13,967 nucleotides of DNA. Origin: Clostridia bacterium (GTDB lineage: Bacteria > Bacillota > Clostridia > Lachnospirales > Cellulosilyticaceae). Both the position numbers and the translations under genes were made by a program. Below are positions 8,028-13,967 of the stretch, piece after piece (position 1 is the stretch's first letter; the number at the start of each line of letters is the position of its first letter). Location of the stretch: the NCBI GenBank assembly GCA_029256345.1, contig JAQSYC010000021.1, forward strand, positions 1-13,967, written 5' to 3'. The notes beneath the pieces are model-generated. The model did not search any database and was not told where the DNA came from. It worked only from the letters and a program-made list of their open reading frames with translations.

Positions 8028-8071
8028 AAAAAGACTTTTCCGTTCATATTAGAACGTGAAAGTCTTTTTTT
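8028..8071 (+). terminator. Rho-independent terminator after argS
   Basis: AAAAAGACTT pairs with AAGTCTTTTT and CGTTC with GAACG, around a six-base loop with one internal mismatch. The second arm merges into a T run. It starts five bases after the argS stop. Confidence 0.9.
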
Positions 8072-8133
8072 AGTATTTTTTAAAAGAGATTATTTTCTAA
8101 CAGTAAGAGGTAAATAAAATAATAGACTTAGGA

Positions 8134-8139
8134 TATAAT
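8134..8139 (+). promoter_or_regulatory. Candidate -10 element for the lipid kinase gene
   Basis: A perfect TATAAT sits 68 bases before the start codon and downstream of the argS terminator, where a promoter is needed. No convincing -35 hexamer or TGn extension accompanies it, and the surrounding DNA is AT-rich, so the call is weak. Confidence 0.3.
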
Positions 8140-8207
8140 AAAGAATAGGATAGTATTTAATAGGTTTACATAATATTAAATCATTATTTAAGATAAGGGG
8201 ATATGGA

Positions 8208-9128
8208 ATGAATAAAGAAGCTCTTTTAATATATAATCCTTGTTCTGGTCATAAAGAAGTTTTACTGAATTTAGATTATATTACATCTAGAGTTCAGGGA
8301 ATGGGTTACAACTTGAGAATATATAGAAGTAAGGCCAGTGGATCTATAGAAAACTATATTATTGAAAAGATAAATCGTAGTAACACAGACATGCTTATTA
8401 TATCAGGTGGAGATGGGACAATTAATGAGTGTGTAAATGGTATAATGAAGAAAAACTTAGATATACCTATAGGCATTTTGCCACTAGGGACTGCCAATGA
8501 TTTTGCTCATACACTGGGGATTTCAAGCAAACTGCCATTGGCATTAGACTTAATTGAACAAAATCATTTAAGTCAGATTGATGTTGGAAAAGCTAATGAA
8601 AAATATTTTATCAATGTATGTAGTATGGGTGTGTTTAGTACAATTTCTCAAAACATTAATATAAATATTAAAAATAAATTTGGAAAATTAGCTTATTATG
8701 CAAAGGGCTTTGATGCTATTTCTCATTATGAAGCGATGGAACTAGAGGTTATTACATCTAAAGCATCTATTAATGAAAAGTTTTTTTTGATACTTGTATT
8801 TAATGGTAAAGGTGCCGGGGGATTTATGAGGCTAGCTAATGAAGCAAATCTATCCGACGGTCTTTTTGATATAGTTTGTTTTAAAGATATCTATCTGTAT
8901 GATATACCACCCTTATTTTTTAAAGTTTTACAAGGGGAACACTTAGATAATCCTCATGTCATCTACTTTAAAACAAATAATTTATCTATCAAAAAGAGTA
9001 CTTTAAGTAAATCCTATTGTACAGATATAGATGGGGAACACGGACCAGAATTACCCTTAAATATATCAGTATTATCTAGTGCCCTCAAAGTATATACGCC
9101 ACTTACATCCGCGTGTCATATTGGATAA
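8208..9128 (+). CDS. Diacylglycerol kinase-family lipid kinase (YegS/DgkB/BmrU type)
   Basis: This 306-residue protein belongs to the DAGK_cat lipid kinases, which phosphorylate diacylglycerol or a related lipid with ATP at the inner face of the membrane. In Gram-positives, DgkB recycles diacylglycerol released during lipoteichoic acid synthesis. The signatures are LLIYNPCSG at 6-14, the nucleotide-binding GGDGT at 67-71, PLGTANDFA at 92-100, ANLSDGLFD in the C-terminal beta domain, and DIDGEHGPELP near residue 273. There is no transmembrane segment. AAGGGG at 8195-8200 is well spaced from the ATG. Several paralogues of this family are common in Clostridia, so DgkB itself cannot be assigned and the lipid substrate is open. 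Confidence 0.92.
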   Translation: MNKEALLIYNPCSGHKEVLLNLDYITSRVQGMGYNLRIYRSKASGSIENYIIEKINRSNTDMLIISGGDGTINECVNGIMKKNLDIPIGILPLGTANDFAHTLGISSKLPLALDLIEQNHLSQIDVGKANEKYFINVCSMGVFSTISQNININIKNKFGKLAYYAKGFDAISHYEAMELEVITSKASINEKFFLILVFNGKGAGGFMRLANEANLSDGLFDIVCFKDIYLYDIPPLFFKVLQGEHLDNPHVIYFKTNNLSIKKSTLSKSYCTDIDGEHGPELPLNISVLSSALKVYTPLTSACHIG

Positions 9129-9129
9129 G

Positions 9130-9182
9130 AAGTATAACATATACTTTTAATATAAGTTATACTTTAATTGATATTAAAGTAT
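9130..9182. repeat. Overlapping, mutually exclusive inverted repeats ahead of the acidic microprotein
   Basis: AAGTATAAC (9130-9138) can pair with GTTATACTT (9156-9164). ATACTTTAAT (9159-9168) can instead pair, perfectly over 10 bp around a TGAT loop, with ATTAAAGTAT (9173-9182). Both hairpins use 9159-9164, so only one can form. The second stem ends just before the GGGGG ribosome binding site at 9184-9188. No U-tract follows, so it does not look like a plain terminator. It could be a translational switch, an operator or an AT-rich 3' end of the kinase mRNA. Confidence 0.5.
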
Positions 9183-9195
9183 TGGGGGAATAAAT

Positions 9196-9375
9196 ATGCA
9201 GTGTGCTATTTGTTTTGGGAAACTAATAGACGTTGGAGATGGTTATGAGTGTAAGGAGTGCGGGTATTTTTTAGAATATGATGAAATTGACGAATACGAT
9301 TATGAAGAATGTGATATAGAAGAATATGACGATTATGAAGAATTTTTTAGTGAAGATGATACCAATGAAAATTAA
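9196..9375 (+). CDS. Acidic zinc-ribbon-like microprotein (59 aa), function unknown
   Basis: This small open frame has an ATG seven bases after a GGGGG ribosome binding site and ends in TAA. Two CxxC pairs, CAIC (3-6) and CKEC (19-22), form a compact treble-clef or zinc-ribbon-like knuckle, followed by GYFLEYDE. The remaining tail (27-59) is almost all Asp, Glu and Tyr: 19 of 33 residues are acidic, with one further Cys at 39. The whole protein has about 23 acidic residues against two lysines. I do not recognise a family. A metal-binding head with an extreme acidic tail suggests a protein-binding or nucleic-acid-mimicking adaptor, but that is inference. It probably shares a transcript with the upstream lipid kinase. 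Confidence 0.75.
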   Translation: MQCAICFGKLIDVGDGYECKECGYFLEYDEIDEYDYEECDIEEYDDYEEFFSEDDTNEN

Positions 9376-9412
9376 GAAGTGTAGTAAGACAAATGGTTAT
9401 AAAAAGGTCTAT

Positions 9413-9460
9413 AAAAGCCATGTAGAAATTGGGGTCTATACCTCATACTACATGGCTTTT
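9413..9460. terminator. Bidirectional terminator between convergent genes
   Basis: A perfect 13-bp stem, AAAAGCCATGTAG (9413-9425) with CTACATGGCTTTT (9448-9460), encloses a 22-base loop. The loop itself can fold (GGGGT/ACCTC). A-rich sequence on the left and T4 on the right allow use from both strands. It lies between the stop of the plus-strand microprotein gene and the stop of the minus-strand membrane protein gene. Confidence 0.85.
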
Positions 9461-9497
9461 AATTGATATAAACTTTATTTCATTTTAGGGCAACATT

Positions 9498-11093
9498 TCA
9501 ACTTATTTTTTTTATTTTAAGGTCTGTATTTAATGCAAATAGCCCTTCCTTCAATTGACCGTCTTTAGTATGGTGTATTGCAAAAATAACATTATTATTT
9601 TCGACTTTTATCATATGAAGCTCTCCGGGTATAGTAATATACCGTATTGTTTTAGAGAGTTGTGTATCATAGATACACAGCAGATAAGTATTTTCAATAA
9701 CAAGTGAAAACAACAAATATTTATCCGATAGGAAAAGAGAGTCTAAAATTTCTCCAGTTGCTATAGTTAAAGGCGGATCATAATAATTAGAAACTACATA
9801 TAAAGTAGAAGAATCACCATTATCTATCGTATAAGTAAACTTTGTGTTTTGTGGGCACAAGGCAATAGAATCAGGAAGAATATTTTTGCTTTTTTCTACA
9901 TAACGATGCTTGTTGGGAATATTTTGATTGATGAGCATAAGATGATAAATAGAAGGGAATTTTTCATCAAGCAAAAGTATGTAGGGGTTCTTTAATAGAA
10001 AAAACTCGCTTTCAGGGGATGAGACTGTATGAAGGAGCATTTTTGTATTATCAGAAGTATTACTCATATAGAGTCCATGGTATTTTTGTACACTATCTAA
10101 CGCTATCATATAGTTCACCGTATGGGAAGGAGGAGTATGCACATGTGAATGGGTGTAGGGCATCAAGGAATCTACGGCATCTAGTTGAGAAAGGATGTAT
10201 TGTTCATTAAGTTTATTTTTTAGATAGGCTGAGAGCTGAATAATTTCTTTTGTATTTAACTGAATGTAAGTGAAATCACTTGAGAAGTTAAGAGAAATTC
10301 CTTTATTTTTATTTAAGAGTAAATCACCTTTGATTTCAAAGATTTCATTATTAATACTAGAATCATTTATTTGCTCACCCCATAGGATTTCATCCCATAA
10401 ATCATTGATAATACTCATATCAGTGATGGCAGTAGCAGCTGATGATATGTGCAAAGCTAACGGTTTGATATCAAGCTGCGAGGTAATTAAGTCAGGAAGT
10501 AAAGCATTGGTAAAGGGTATATAATAGTTACCTACAAAAACATTCGGTATATGCGAAGTATAAGGTGAAATAACAATAGAGGTTGTTTTGGAAGGATAGC
10601 ATAATTTGATTAAGTATCCTGTATTTTGAGGAAGTATTTTGTAGTTCCAAGAGTTATAACTATTACTTTTTTTAATGATATTAATCCAGCTATGGATAGT
10701 ATCTTGATTCTCTATGCTAAACAAAAATTTTTTATCTGTAGCATTATGTGTATAAATTTCAATTTTTTTAGCATCTGGTTGTAGATGGTACAGATAAAGT
10801 TTTTGAAACGGCTGACTAATATCTTTATAAGTTAATGCACTTAAAAGAACTATAATAATACCACTTCCGATTAATCGTAGTTTTACAGAACGATTTTTTT
10901 TATCAATTAAATAGATAAGACTCATTAAACAGGCGCCTAATGGTAGTTTTATAATGATAATAACAGAATGTATGCTGCTGACAATCAAGTAAATAATACA
11001 TTTGATAATATAAAACGGCTCATATTCCTCCTGACTTTTATAAGCATAAAACAATATTTGAAGAATAATCGCTAATATTAATAAGTATTTCAT
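9498..11093 (-). CDS. Membrane-anchored protein of unknown function, large extracytoplasmic region (531 aa)
   Basis: I do not recognise this protein. Its first 90 residues hold three to four hydrophobic segments (about 2-17, 27-47, 49-63 and 74-88). A basic patch, DKKNRSVKLR (64-73), lies between the last two and suggests a cytoplasmic turn. About 440 mostly polar residues follow and are probably outside the cell. The second half (about 330-531) alternates short hydrophobic strands with turns (YILLLDEKF, YLLFSLVIEN, YLLCIYDTQ, NVIFAIHHT), which could be a beta-propeller-like fold; that is an impression, not a match. A His cluster (THSHVHTPPSHT, 314-325) may bind metal. AAAGGAG at 11100-11106 overlaps the upstream gene's stop, and the 11-base gap implies a two-gene operon. 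Confidence 0.85.
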   Translation of the reverse strand: MKYLLILAIILQILFYAYKSQEEYEPFYIIKCIIYLIVSSIHSVIIIIKLPLGACLMSLIYLIDKKNRSVKLRLIGSGIIIVLLSALTYKDISQPFQKLYLYHLQPDAKKIEIYTHNATDKKFLFSIENQDTIHSWINIIKKSNSYNSWNYKILPQNTGYLIKLCYPSKTTSIVISPYTSHIPNVFVGNYYIPFTNALLPDLITSQLDIKPLALHISSAATAITDMSIINDLWDEILWGEQINDSSINNEIFEIKGDLLLNKNKGISLNFSSDFTYIQLNTKEIIQLSAYLKNKLNEQYILSQLDAVDSLMPYTHSHVHTPPSHTVNYMIALDSVQKYHGLYMSNTSDNTKMLLHTVSSPESEFFLLKNPYILLLDEKFPSIYHLMLINQNIPNKHRYVEKSKNILPDSIALCPQNTKFTYTIDNGDSSTLYVVSNYYDPPLTIATGEILDSLFLSDKYLLFSLVIENTYLLCIYDTQLSKTIRYITIPGELHMIKVENNNVIFAIHHTKDGQLKEGLFALNTDLKIKKIS

Positions 11094-11104
11094 TAAATTC
11101 TCCT

Positions 11105-11611
11105 TTATTTTAATGAATCAATATAAAATGTGCGATGAATACAATAATAAAATTCAGGAAATAAAAAAAGCTTATAGGGAACTAAATAGATGAGATGGAA
11201 AACACTTTTATGAGGAGATATATAATTAGAATGATATTTTCTTTTAAGCTCAAAGGAAAAGAAGTTTGTTTTTTTATCGCCCTCTAATAACAGGTATTTC
11301 ATATTATCCGCAGGAAGGAAGGTACGGGCTATCTCTTCTCTTTTTTTATTATAGTTTTGATGCATATAGTAGATCCAGTTATTTCGTTCATAGTCTTCAT
11401 AAACAAGCAAGTAATATTTTGATGAAGCCTTTTTGGGGGTAATAGTAACTTTTTGAATTTCCGGGTTGTTAATATTTGGTTGAATAAATATAGAAACTTC
11501 ACCAGTTTGAGGAATTAAAAAATGATATATGATAAAAATAATACAATAAATACTATATAAAAGTAGTATTAACTGGGTAGAATTAAAAAATATCTTAGAT
11601 AATCTTGGCAT
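11105..11611 (-). CDS. Single-pass membrane protein of unknown function (168 aa)
   Basis: This is the first gene of the minus-strand pair. A basic N terminus (MPRLSK) precedes one transmembrane helix (about 12-33), and the rest is probably extracytoplasmic and rich in Tyr and Lys. A second hydrophobic stretch lies near 138-156. I recognise no family. The ATG at 11611 is chosen because AAGGAG (11618-11623) is six bases upstream. A longer reading from a TTG at 11644 would add 11 residues beginning MFHVKQ, but that peptide is simply the parS sequence translated, and the TTG has no ribosome binding site. The tight coupling to the 531-residue membrane protein suggests they work together. Confidence 0.8.
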   Translation of the reverse strand: MPRLSKIFFNSTQLILLLYSIYCIIFIIYHFLIPQTGEVSIFIQPNINNPEIQKVTITPKKASSKYYLLVYEDYERNNWIYYMHQNYNKKREEIARTFLPADNMKYLLLEGDKKTNFFSFELKRKYHSNYISPHKSVFHLIYLVPYKLFLFPEFYYCIHRTFYIDSLK

Positions 11612-11627
11612 TTTATACTCCTTATTT

Positions 11628-11643
11628 TGTTTCACGTGAAACA
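11628..11643. promoter_or_regulatory. parS centromere site (perfect match)
   Basis: TGTTTCACGTGAAACA matches the bacterial chromosomal parS consensus at all 16 positions. The palindrome extends to 20 bp (11626-11645). ParB loads here, spreads with CTP and recruits SMC and ParA. The site lies 183 bases before parA and in the 5' leader of the divergent membrane-protein operon, so ParB bound here may also affect that operon's transcription. Confidence 0.96.
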
Positions 11644-11651
11644 AATCCTTA

Positions 11652-11657
11652 ATTATA
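11652..11657 (-). promoter_or_regulatory. Candidate -10 of the minus-strand membrane-protein operon
   Basis: On the minus strand TATAAT reads from 11657 to 11652, which would start transcription at about 11645, immediately before parS. No good -35 is present at 17 bases. If real, ParB on parS would cover the initially transcribed region. Confidence 0.35.
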
Positions 11658-11704
11658 AAATAAATGACATGTATTAAATATATTAAACAATAAAAAGTTT
11701 ATAC

Positions 11705-11752
11705 ATAAAATATTTATAAAAACTTTATAAATAAAATATTGATAAAAGCTTT
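11705..11752. repeat. AT-rich iteron-like direct repeats before parA
   Basis: Positions 11705-11726 and 11731-11752 are direct repeats of 22 bases with two mismatches (T to G and A to G), at a period of 26. Both begin ATAAAATATT, and a degenerate third ATAAAATA starts at 11756. The surrounding 11650-11780 is almost pure A/T with no gene. It could be a helically easy-to-melt segment, a protein-binding array, or plain low-complexity DNA. Confidence 0.5.
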
Positions 11753-11765
11753 TGTATAAAATAAG

Positions 11766-11794
11766 TTTATTAAAAAACAAGGATATGATATACT
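11766..11794 (+). promoter_or_regulatory. Extended -10 promoter of parA-parB
   Basis: TGATATACT at 11786-11794 is an extended -10 element. A weak TTTATT (11766-11771) stands 17 bases upstream as a poor -35. It lies about 30 bases before parA. The 12 bases ATATGATATACT nearly duplicate the noc promoter. Confidence 0.6.
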
Positions 11795-11825
11795 GATTTA
11801 AAGAAAGCATAAAAAGGAGAAACTT

Positions 11826-12590
11826 ATGGGCAAAATAATAGCCGTTGTTAATCAAAAAGGGGGGGTAGGGAAGACAACTACCGTTATAAATTTGACAGCA
11901 GCCTTAGCGGAACAGGGATACAAAGTATTAATAGTTGATATTGATCCCCAAGGCAATGCTACTAGTGGCTGCGGCGTACAGAAAAACCAAGTAAAATCAA
12001 CAATATATGATGTATTAGTCAATGATGAAGACATAAAAGCGGTTATAAAGCAAGCACAACATGAAAAAATAGATGTCATTCCTTCAAATATGAATTTAGC
12101 AGGTACAGAGGTTGAGTTAGTTAATGCAAAACAAAGAGAATTTATACTGAAAAATAAATTAGACACTCTAAAAAAAGAGTACGATTATATATTCATTGAT
12201 TGTCCACCAGCAGTAAATATTCTTACAATCAATGCATTGACAGCCTCAAATTCAGTACTTATCCCTATGCAGTGTGAGTATTATGCCCTTGAAGGACTTT
12301 CACAGTTGGTGCAGACTATTGGACTAGTAAAGAAAAATACTAATCCAAAGTTGGTCTTAGAAGGCATATTATTTACGATGTATGACAGCAGAACAAATCT
12401 TTCATTTCAAGTCGTAAAAGAGGTAGAAAACCACTTTAGTAACATTATATATCAGACAAAAATAACTAGAAGTGTAAGATTGAGTGAAGCACCCAGTTTT
12501 GGGATGTCATGTATTAAATATGACCCCAAGTCTAAGGGCACAGATCAATATAAAGAGCTGGCATTAGAATTCATAGAAAGGAATAAATAA
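11826..12590 (+). CDS. parA: ParA/Soj chromosome-partitioning ATPase
   Basis: ParA (Soj) is a deviant Walker ATPase that binds DNA as an ATP dimer and is cycled off by ParB. It positions origins and, in Bacillus subtilis, also modulates DnaA. The 254-residue protein has the deviant Walker A box KGGVGKTT with the signature Lys11, the DIDPQGNAT motif (38-46), Walker B at FIDCPP, and the C-terminal SVRLSEAPSFG segment typical of Soj. It is short at the N terminus, with no helix-turn-helix extension, so it is a chromosomal (type Ib-like) rather than a plasmid type Ia ParA. AAGGAG at 11815-11820 is five bases from the ATG. parB starts two bases after the stop. Confidence 0.98.
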   Translation: MGKIIAVVNQKGGVGKTTTVINLTAALAEQGYKVLIVDIDPQGNATSGCGVQKNQVKSTIYDVLVNDEDIKAVIKQAQHEKIDVIPSNMNLAGTEVELVNAKQREFILKNKLDTLKKEYDYIFIDCPPAVNILTINALTASNSVLIPMQCEYYALEGLSQLVQTIGLVKKNTNPKLVLEGILFTMYDSRTNLSFQVVKEVENHFSNIIYQTKITRSVRLSEAPSFGMSCIKYDPKSKGTDQYKELALEFIERNK

Positions 12591-12592
12591 AG

Positions 12593-13444
12593 ATGAAACA
12601 ACGAGGCTTAGGAAAAGGACTTAATGCCCTTTTGTCGGATGAAATACTGACAGGGGGAGAACAGAATTTTGGAGGAATTAAAAAAGTTGATATAAATGAA
12701 ATAGAGCCGAACTTTGGGCAACCAAGGAAAACGTTTAATGAGGAAGAATTACAAGAGTTAAGCCTTTCCATAAAACAGCATGGCATACTTCAACCCCTTA
12801 TTGTAAGAGAAAAAAATGGGAAATATGAGATAGTTGCGGGAGAAAGAAGGTATAGGGCATCAAGACTAGCCGGTTTGACGGAAGTGCCAATTATCATAAA
12901 AGATTTTAATGACCAGGAGATATTAGAAGTAGCATTAGTTGAGAATATACAGAGAGAAGATCTTAACACAATGGAGCTAGCGTGTGCATATAGCCTGCTT
13001 ATGGAAAGATTTGATCTCACTCAAGAGCAAGTCGCAGATAAAGTAGCTAAAAGCAGGCCAGCAGTAGCGAATATCATGAGATTATTAAAATTAACACCTT
13101 ATGTACAAGAAAAATTAAGAGAAGAAGCGATTAGTTTTGGACATGCAAGGGCAATACTTTCTGTGAGTGATATTAAAGGTCAAAAACAAATTGCAGATCT
13201 TATTATTGCTAAAAAGTTAAGTGTTAGAGAAACAGAAAAACATATACAGACTTTAATAAATAAACCAATAGATCAAACGAGAGAAAAAGAGTCTTACAAT
13301 CCTTTTTACAGAGAAATACAAGAGAATCTGCAAAAATTATTAGGAACAAAAGTTACTATTTCTAAAGGTGCTAAAAAGGGTAAAATAGAAATTGAGTATT
13401 ATTCGGATGAGGAACTGGAAAGAATTATAGAAATGATGAAATAA
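12593..13444 (+). CDS. parB: ParB/Spo0J chromosome-partitioning CTPase clamp
   Basis: ParB binds parS, closes into a CTP-dependent sliding clamp, loads SMC and stimulates ParA. The 283-residue protein starts with the ParA-activating peptide RGLGKGLNALL (4-14). It carries the CTP-binding GERRYRA (83-89) and ENIQRED (117-123). A helix-turn-helix domain (about 142-190) includes SRPAVANIMRLLKL, and a C-terminal dimerisation domain ends in YYSDEELERIIEMM. Arg155 and Gly183 are the parS-type specificity residues, in contrast to Gln and Arg in the Noc paralogue at 5319. AAAGGA at 12577-12582 lies inside the end of parA, so the two genes are co-translated. A perfect parS site is about 0.95 kb upstream. 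Confidence 0.98.
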   Translation: MKQRGLGKGLNALLSDEILTGGEQNFGGIKKVDINEIEPNFGQPRKTFNEEELQELSLSIKQHGILQPLIVREKNGKYEIVAGERRYRASRLAGLTEVPIIIKDFNDQEILEVALVENIQREDLNTMELACAYSLLMERFDLTQEQVADKVAKSRPAVANIMRLLKLTPYVQEKLREEAISFGHARAILSVSDIKGQKQIADLIIAKKLSVRETEKHIQTLINKPIDQTREKESYNPFYREIQENLQKLLGTKVTISKGAKKGKIEIEYYSDEELERIIEMMK

Positions 13445-13485
13445 TACAGGGATACAATTTAGAAAAAGGAAGCTGGGTAAAGTAA

Positions 13486-13967
13486 ATGGATCAAATAATG
13501 ATGATATTAAATGATTACTTAGTATATATTGTACTAGGGTTAGGCGCACTAAATATAATATTTTTCATAATGCTTATTGTAAACGGCAGCAAAATGAAAA
13601 AGATTCAAAAAAAATATGAGAAGTTTATGAGTAAAGATAATGTAGATTTAGAGGAATTACTTATACAATATACTAAAAAGATTACCACACTGCTTCAAAA
13701 TGAAAAGGACATTTTATCATCCATTAAACAAATTGAAGATAAACAAGCATTGTGTTTACAAAAAGTAGGAATGATTAGATATAAGGCCATAGCTAATACA
13801 GGAGCAGATTTGTCTTTTGCTATAGCATTACTGGATAAGCAGAATGATGGGGTTGTATTAAATGGTATTTATAGCAGAGATGGTTCGTATACTTATGCAA
13901 AGCCGATAAAAGACGGGAAATCTACTTATACTTTATCAGAGGAAGAAGAACAGGCCTTAGATCAAGC
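13486..13967 (+). CDS. DUF4446 family membrane protein, 3' end outside the window
   Basis: An open frame of 160 codons continues past the end of the window. Residues about 11-33 form one transmembrane helix (YIVLGLGALNIIFFIMLIV). A charged, coiled-coil-like segment (about 36-90) follows. The conserved DUF4446 block is then visible: KVGMIRYKAIANTGADLSFAIALLD, then NGVVLNGIYSRDGSYTYAKPI as a near-family pattern, and GKSTYTLSEEEEQAL. Proteins of this family are commonly encoded just after parB in Clostridia, and their function is not known. A TAA directly before the ATG fixes the start. The best ribosome binding site, AAGGAAG at 13466-13472, is rather far away (13 bases). The gene lies 41 bases after parB and is probably in the same operon. 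Confidence 0.88.
   Translation, partial: MDQIMMILNDYLVYIVLGLGALNIIFFIMLIVNGSKMKKIQKKYEKFMSKDNVDLEELLIQYTKKITTLLQNEKDILSSIKQIEDKQALCLQKVGMIRYKAIANTGADLSFAIALLDKQNDGVVLNGIYSRDGSYTYAKPIKDGKSTYTLSEEEEQALDQ

Noticed and set aside
10268..10281. AAGTGA-aa-TCACTT inverted repeat
   Set aside because: It lies inside the 531-residue coding region, has short arms and does not match parS or NBS. It is probably chance.
11304..11312. Single TTATCCGCA, 8 of 9 to a DnaA box
   Set aside because: It is isolated in a coding region with one mismatch, and single near-matches are expected by chance.
11612..11644. TTG start giving an 11-residue extension (MFHVKQ...) of the 168-residue membrane protein
   Set aside because: The extension is the parS site translated, TTG lacks a ribosome binding site, and an ATG at 11611 has AAGGAG at ideal spacing.
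11649..11855. 68-residue minus-strand open frame in the parA leader
   Set aside because: It overlaps the parA promoter, start codon and the AT-rich repeats. The Phe/Leu/Ile/Tyr-rich translation is what near-pure A/T DNA gives.
1..13967. Mobile elements, CRISPR arrays, tRNA or rRNA genes, defence or toxin-antitoxin cassettes
   Set aside because: I looked for transposase or integrase motifs, terminal repeats, spaced direct repeats and tRNA cloverleaf signatures on both strands and saw none that hold up.

Overview
The window is an AT-rich, densely coding piece of a low-GC Firmicute chromosome, most likely class Clostridia. The evidence is the A/T-biased codon use, strong AGGAG-type ribosome binding sites, and the gene set yidC-jag-mnmE-mnmG-rsmG-noc followed by parA-parB-DUF4446. 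That set normally flanks the replication origin in Firmicutes. Genus cannot be fixed from this sequence alone; origin proximity is inferred from gene content, because no dnaA or oriC is present here.

Positions 1-5189 hold the conserved plus-strand block: the 3' end of yidC (membrane insertase), jag/khpB (RNA-binding cell-envelope regulator), a short terminator hairpin, then mnmE-mnmG (tRNA wobble-uridine modification) and rsmG (16S rRNA m7G methylation), packed tightly as an operon. Positions 5190-6161 hold a separately promoted noc-type ParB paralogue (nucleoid occlusion) with its own terminator. It carries the four Noc-type DNA-specificity residues but lacks the usual N-terminal membrane-targeting helix.

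Positions 6162-9460 are a plus-strand insertion into the usual noc-parAB order: argS (arginyl-tRNA synthetase) with promoter and terminator, a lipid/diacylglycerol kinase of the YegS/DgkB family, and a 59-residue acidic zinc-ribbon-like microprotein. The microprotein sits behind overlapping inverted repeats. A strong hairpin at 9413-9460 then separates convergent genes.

Positions 9498-11611 carry two unrecognised membrane-anchored proteins on the minus strand, arranged as a two-gene operon. Their leader contains a perfect parS site (11628-11643). A very AT-rich stretch with iteron-like direct repeats follows, then parA-parB (chromosome segregation and origin positioning) and the start of a DUF4446 membrane protein that runs off the end.

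Functionally the window combines translation fidelity (mnmE, mnmG, rsmG, argS), envelope biogenesis (yidC, jag, lipid kinase) and chromosome segregation (noc, parS, parA, parB). I see no phage, insertion sequence, CRISPR array, tRNA or rRNA, and no defence-type cassette. The less usual items are the MTS-less Noc, the acidic microprotein with its leader, the orphan membrane pair with parS in its 5' leader, the AT-rich repeats before parA, and a cluster of DnaA-box matches inside argS.
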